Of a stretch of DNA of 8,901 bases, positions 7,077 through 8,901 are shown piece by piece. Both the position numbers and the translations under genes were made by a program. Origin of the DNA: JAAYZM01 sp964510785 (lineage in GTDB: Bacteria > Actinomycetota > Actinomycetes > Actinomycetales > Cellulomonadaceae); NCBI GenBank assembly GCA_964510785.1, contig CAZECM010000111.1:1-8901 (forward strand), in the 5' to 3' direction. The notes under the pieces were generated by a model. It was not told the DNA's origin, did no database searches, and saw only the letters and a program-made list of their open reading frames with translations. How positions within the stretch are numbered: position 1 is the first letter of the stretch; every line of letters starts with the position of its first letter.

Positions 7077-7093
7077 CCGGGCACTCCTGTCAA
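7065..7093 (-). promoter_or_regulatory. Strong sigma70-type promoter for the metalloprotease-lipoprotein pair
   Basis: TTGACA (7088-7093), a 17-bp spacer and TAACGT (7065-7070) give a perfect -35 and a good actinobacterial -10. The start would be near 7058, leaving a roughly 50-nt leader with a GGGAG ribosome binding site before the ATG at 7008. It lies about 90 bp past the SDR stop, so the pair is transcribed separately from the thyA cluster. It is the only promoter in the window with a clear -35. Confidence 0.7.
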
Positions 7094-7182
7094 GCGGCCC
7101 GGTCTCGCGGGCAACTTGCCATGAGGCACCTCGGCGGCGATGTGTCCTGCCCGTGTCCCGTCGTATCTCAAAGCAGAACCGG

Positions 7183-8013
7183 TCAGAGGAAAACGTCCGG
7201 GTACAGATCGTCGTCCGACAACCCCGGCGAATAGCGGCTCAGGTCGGTGATCCCCGCCTCGGCGAGCACGTCCTCGACGAGGAGCGTGTGGGCCGTGCAC
7301 TCGCGCGCGTCGCGGATCAGCACCTCGAACGCGGCGTCGGCGTAGATCTCGGGGGTGCGCGAACGCCGCATGAGCTCTTCGCCGCCGATCACGTTGGCGA
7401 CGGCGGCCGTGCGGATCGTGGTGCGCGGCCACAACGTGTTCGCCGCGATCCCGTCGGCGGCGAGCTCGTGCGCGAGGCCGAGCGTCGCGAGCGTCATGCC
7501 GTACTTCGCGAGCATGTACCCCGGAAAGGCGCCGAGCCACCTCGGGTCGAGGTTGAGCGGCGGGCTGAGCGTGAGCACGTGGGGGTTCGTCCCTCGCCGC
7601 AGGTGCGGGACGGCCGCCCGGGTCAGCATGAAGGTGCCGCGCACGTTGACGTCCTGCATGAGGTCGTAGCGCTTCGGGTCGAGCAGCTCGGACCCCGAGA
7701 GGTCGATCGCGCTCGCGTTGTTGACGACCACGTCGATCCCGCCGAACTCGGCCACCGCGGCCTCGACGGCGCGCGCCACGTCCTCGTCACGGCGCACGTC
7801 GCCGACGACGGCGAGCGCTCCTCCACCCGCCTCGCGGATCGACTCGGCCGCGGTGTGCACCGTGCCCTCGAGCCGTGCGTGGGGCGTGTCGGTCTTGGCC
7901 AGGAGCGTGACGTTCGCACCCTCGCGCGCGACCCGGAGCGCGATCGCACGACCGATGCCACGGCTGCCACCCGACATGAGGACCGAGCGACCCGCGAGCG
8001 CGCCCGCGGTCAT
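7183..8013 (-). CDS. HSDL2-like short-chain dehydrogenase/reductase
   Basis: A 276-residue Rossmann-fold NAD(P)-dependent oxidoreductase. Cofactor motif SGGSRGIG (14-21), NNAS (98-101) and the catalytic Ser150, Tyr166 and Lys170 (YMLAK) are all present. The segment LLAKTDTPHARLEGT (37-51) and the LTLSPPLNL (147-155) and LWPRTTIRTAAV (194-205) stretches match the hydroxysteroid-dehydrogenase-like 2 (HSDL2) subgroup as I remember it. No sterol-carrier domain follows, so this is the short bacterial form. Its true substrate is unknown. The ATG overlaps the dfrA stop (ATGA), implying coupled translation. Some SDRs reduce pterins or folates (PTR1, FolM), so a folate link is tempting given the position, but the motifs point to HSDL2. 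Confidence 0.92.
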   Translation of the reverse strand: MTAGALAGRSVLMSGGSRGIGRAIALRVAREGANVTLLAKTDTPHARLEGTVHTAAESIREAGGGALAVVGDVRRDEDVARAVEAAVAEFGGIDVVVNNASAIDLSGSELLDPKRYDLMQDVNVRGTFMLTRAAVPHLRRGTNPHVLTLSPPLNLDPRWLGAFPGYMLAKYGMTLATLGLAHELAADGIAANTLWPRTTIRTAAVANVIGGEELMRRSRTPEIYADAAFEVLIRDARECTAHTLLVEDVLAEAGITDLSRYSPGLSDDDLYPDVFL

Positions 8014-8618
8014 GCCCCGGTCCGCACGTAGCTCGAGAAGCGGTAGCGCACACCGGTCGAGCTCGTGAGCCAGCCGTCGTCGGTGCTCGCGGCCCCATCG
8101 GAGCCCGCAGTGTCATCGGAACCCGCAGCGTCATCGAAGCCCGCGACGCGCGAGAAGCCCGCCGGGATGGTCGGCGCGAGCGCGTCACCGTGCTGCACCG
8201 GACCGAGGTCGAGGTCGATCTCGGTGACCTCGAGCACGTCGGCGACACCGACGAGGGCCGCGTACACCTGCGCACCGCCGATGCCCCATCCCGTGCGGCC
8301 GGCCAGGAGCGACCACACCTCCTCGAGGTCATGGGCCACGAGGGCGCCGTCGTCGGACCACGTCCTGGAACGCGAGAGCACGATGTTGTCGCGGCCCGGC
8401 AGGGGTCGGAAGCGCGGTGGCAGCGACTCCCACGTCGCCCGGCCCATGATCACGGGGCTGCCCCACGTCACCTCACGGAAGTGGGCGAGATCCTCGGGCA
8501 CGTGCCACGCGAGGGTCCCGCCGCGGCCGATGAGTGCCACGTGAGCGCCGTCGTCGGCCACCGCCCTGGCCTGCGCCCAGACCAGGCCGAGCCCGCCCTC
8601 GGGAAGTGCCGCGACCAC
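8010..8618 (-). CDS. dfrA: Dihydrofolate reductase
   Basis: NADPH-dependent reduction of dihydrofolate to tetrahydrofolate, needed to recycle the cofactor oxidised by thymidylate synthase. The 202-residue product contains LGLVWAQA (10-17), the substrate loop TLAWHVPEDLAHF (35-47, with the acidic Asp43), MGRATWESLP (58-67), NIVLSR (78-83), GIGGAQVYA (112-120) for NADPH, VTEIDLDL (131-138) and C-terminal GVRYRFSSYVR. It is longer than the usual 160-180 residues because of an ADDGAHVAL insertion near the N-terminus and a repeated Asp/Ala/Gly/Ser insert at 161-182. The GTG at 8618 is chosen because it shares one base with the thyA stop (TAGTG) and fits the family N-terminus. Extending the open frame upstream to 8810 runs inside thyA and is not conserved. 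Confidence 0.94.
   Translation of the reverse strand: MVAALPEGGLGLVWAQARAVADDGAHVALIGRGGTLAWHVPEDLAHFREVTWGSPVIMGRATWESLPPRFRPLPGRDNIVLSRSRTWSDDGALVAHDLEEVWSLLAGRTGWGIGGAQVYAALVGVADVLEVTEIDLDLGPVQHGDALAPTIPAGFSRVAGFDDAAGSDDTAGSDGAASTDDGWLTSSTGVRYRFSSYVRTGA
8073..8138 (-). repeat. 18-bp tandem repeat (about 3.7 units) inside dfrA
   Basis: Consecutive 18-base units encode FDDAAG, SDDTAG, SDGAAS and a partial TDDG (residues 161-182 of DHFR). The DNA units differ at a few positions, so the repeat is not a fresh duplication. It sits in the loop before the last beta strands and away from the active-site motifs, so the enzyme is expected to stay active. Confidence 0.85.
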
Positions 8619-8901
8619 TAGACGGCCACCGGCGCCTTGATGGTGGGGTGGTGCGCGTAGTCGATGACCTGGATGTCGTCGAACTCGTACTCGAAGAGCG
8701 AGGGCGCCTTGCGGAGCTCGAGGCGCGGGTATGGGTACGGCGCCCGGGAGAGCTGCTCGGTGACCTGCTCGACGTGGTTGTCGTAGATGTGGCAGTCCCC
8801 GCCCGTCCACACGAAGTCGCCGACGTCGAGCCCTACCTGCTGGGCCACCATGTGGGTCAGCAGGGCGTAGGAGGCGATGTTGAACGGCACCCCGAGGAAC
8901 A
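8618..8901 (-). CDS. thyA: Thymidylate synthase, C-terminal part (5' end outside window)
   Basis: Methylates dUMP to dTMP with 5,10-methylene-tetrahydrofolate, releasing dihydrofolate. Only the last 94 full codons lie in the window. They match ThyA closely: FLGVPFNIASYALLTHM (with the Asn of PFN that recognises the dUMP base), GDFVWTGGDCHIYDNH (His and Tyr of HxY bind the dUMP sugar), and the closing IKAPVAV, where the C-terminal residue caps the active site. The TAG stop shares its last base with the GTG of dfrA, so the substrate-cycling pair is translated in tandem. Confidence 0.97.
   Translation of the reverse strand, partial: FLGVPFNIASYALLTHMVAQQVGLDVGDFVWTGGDCHIYDNHVEQVTEQLSRAPYPYPRLELRKAPSLFEYEFDDIQVIDYAHHPTIKAPVAV

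Noticed and set aside
7097..7112. GCCCG-CGAGAC... CGGGC stem as a terminator after the SDR gene
   Set aside because: Only five base pairs, no U-run, and it abuts the -35 of the protease promoter; such short GC stems are frequent by chance here.
8619..8810. N-terminal extension of the dfrA frame
   Set aside because: Overlaps the conserved thyA coding region and reads as an Arg/Pro/Ala-rich shadow; the GTG at 8618 gives the normal DHFR start.

Overview
The window is about 8.9 kb of high-GC (mostly 70% or more) DNA from an actinobacterium. GTG starts, TANNNT-type -10 boxes placed directly before start codons, and the gene set (ftsK, rnj, dapA, dfrA, thyA close together) fit the order Micrococcales, perhaps a Cellulomonas-like lineage. 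The family-level placement is an inference. The sequence is a draft: a 10-N gap lies inside rnj.

Layout from left to right. (1) The N-terminal 525 codons of ftsK on the minus strand, leaving the window at the Walker A motif. (2) A divergent DMT/EamA-family transporter on the plus strand. Its short upstream region carries a -10 box and repeated AGTGGA motifs. (3) A 466-bp non-coding stretch between the convergent EamA gene and rnj. It contains an 89-bp symmetric hairpin and a second stem-loop just after rnj. (4) dapA and rnj on the minus strand, overlapping by GTGA: lysine/cell-wall precursor synthesis coupled to RNA decay. (5) An accessory pair on the minus strand: a secreted matrixin-type zinc protease, frameshifted as assembled, followed 9 bp later by a lipoprotein. 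The protease gene is only about 53% GC. It has its own consensus promoter (TTGACA, 17 bp, TAACGT) whose -10 box lies inside a perfect CRP/GlxR-like palindrome. (6) A minus-strand cluster of thyA (partial), dfrA and an HSDL2-like SDR with overlapping stops and starts.

How the genes work together: ThyA makes dTMP and releases dihydrofolate, which DHFR reduces back to tetrahydrofolate. The coupled SDR has no assigned substrate. DapA starts the diaminopimelate/lysine branch, RNase J processes RNA, and FtsK moves DNA at the septum; together these form a housekeeping block. The protease-lipoprotein pair looks inserted between the thymidylate cluster and dapA.

Points most worth a second look: the 89-bp hairpin, whose mismatches are G-U pairs only in minus-strand RNA; the frameshift with a UUU-UAG slip site in the protease gene; the CRP-like operator over its promoter; a hexapeptide tandem repeat inside DHFR; and the rnj gap, which can be closed exactly on a 6-nt overlap.
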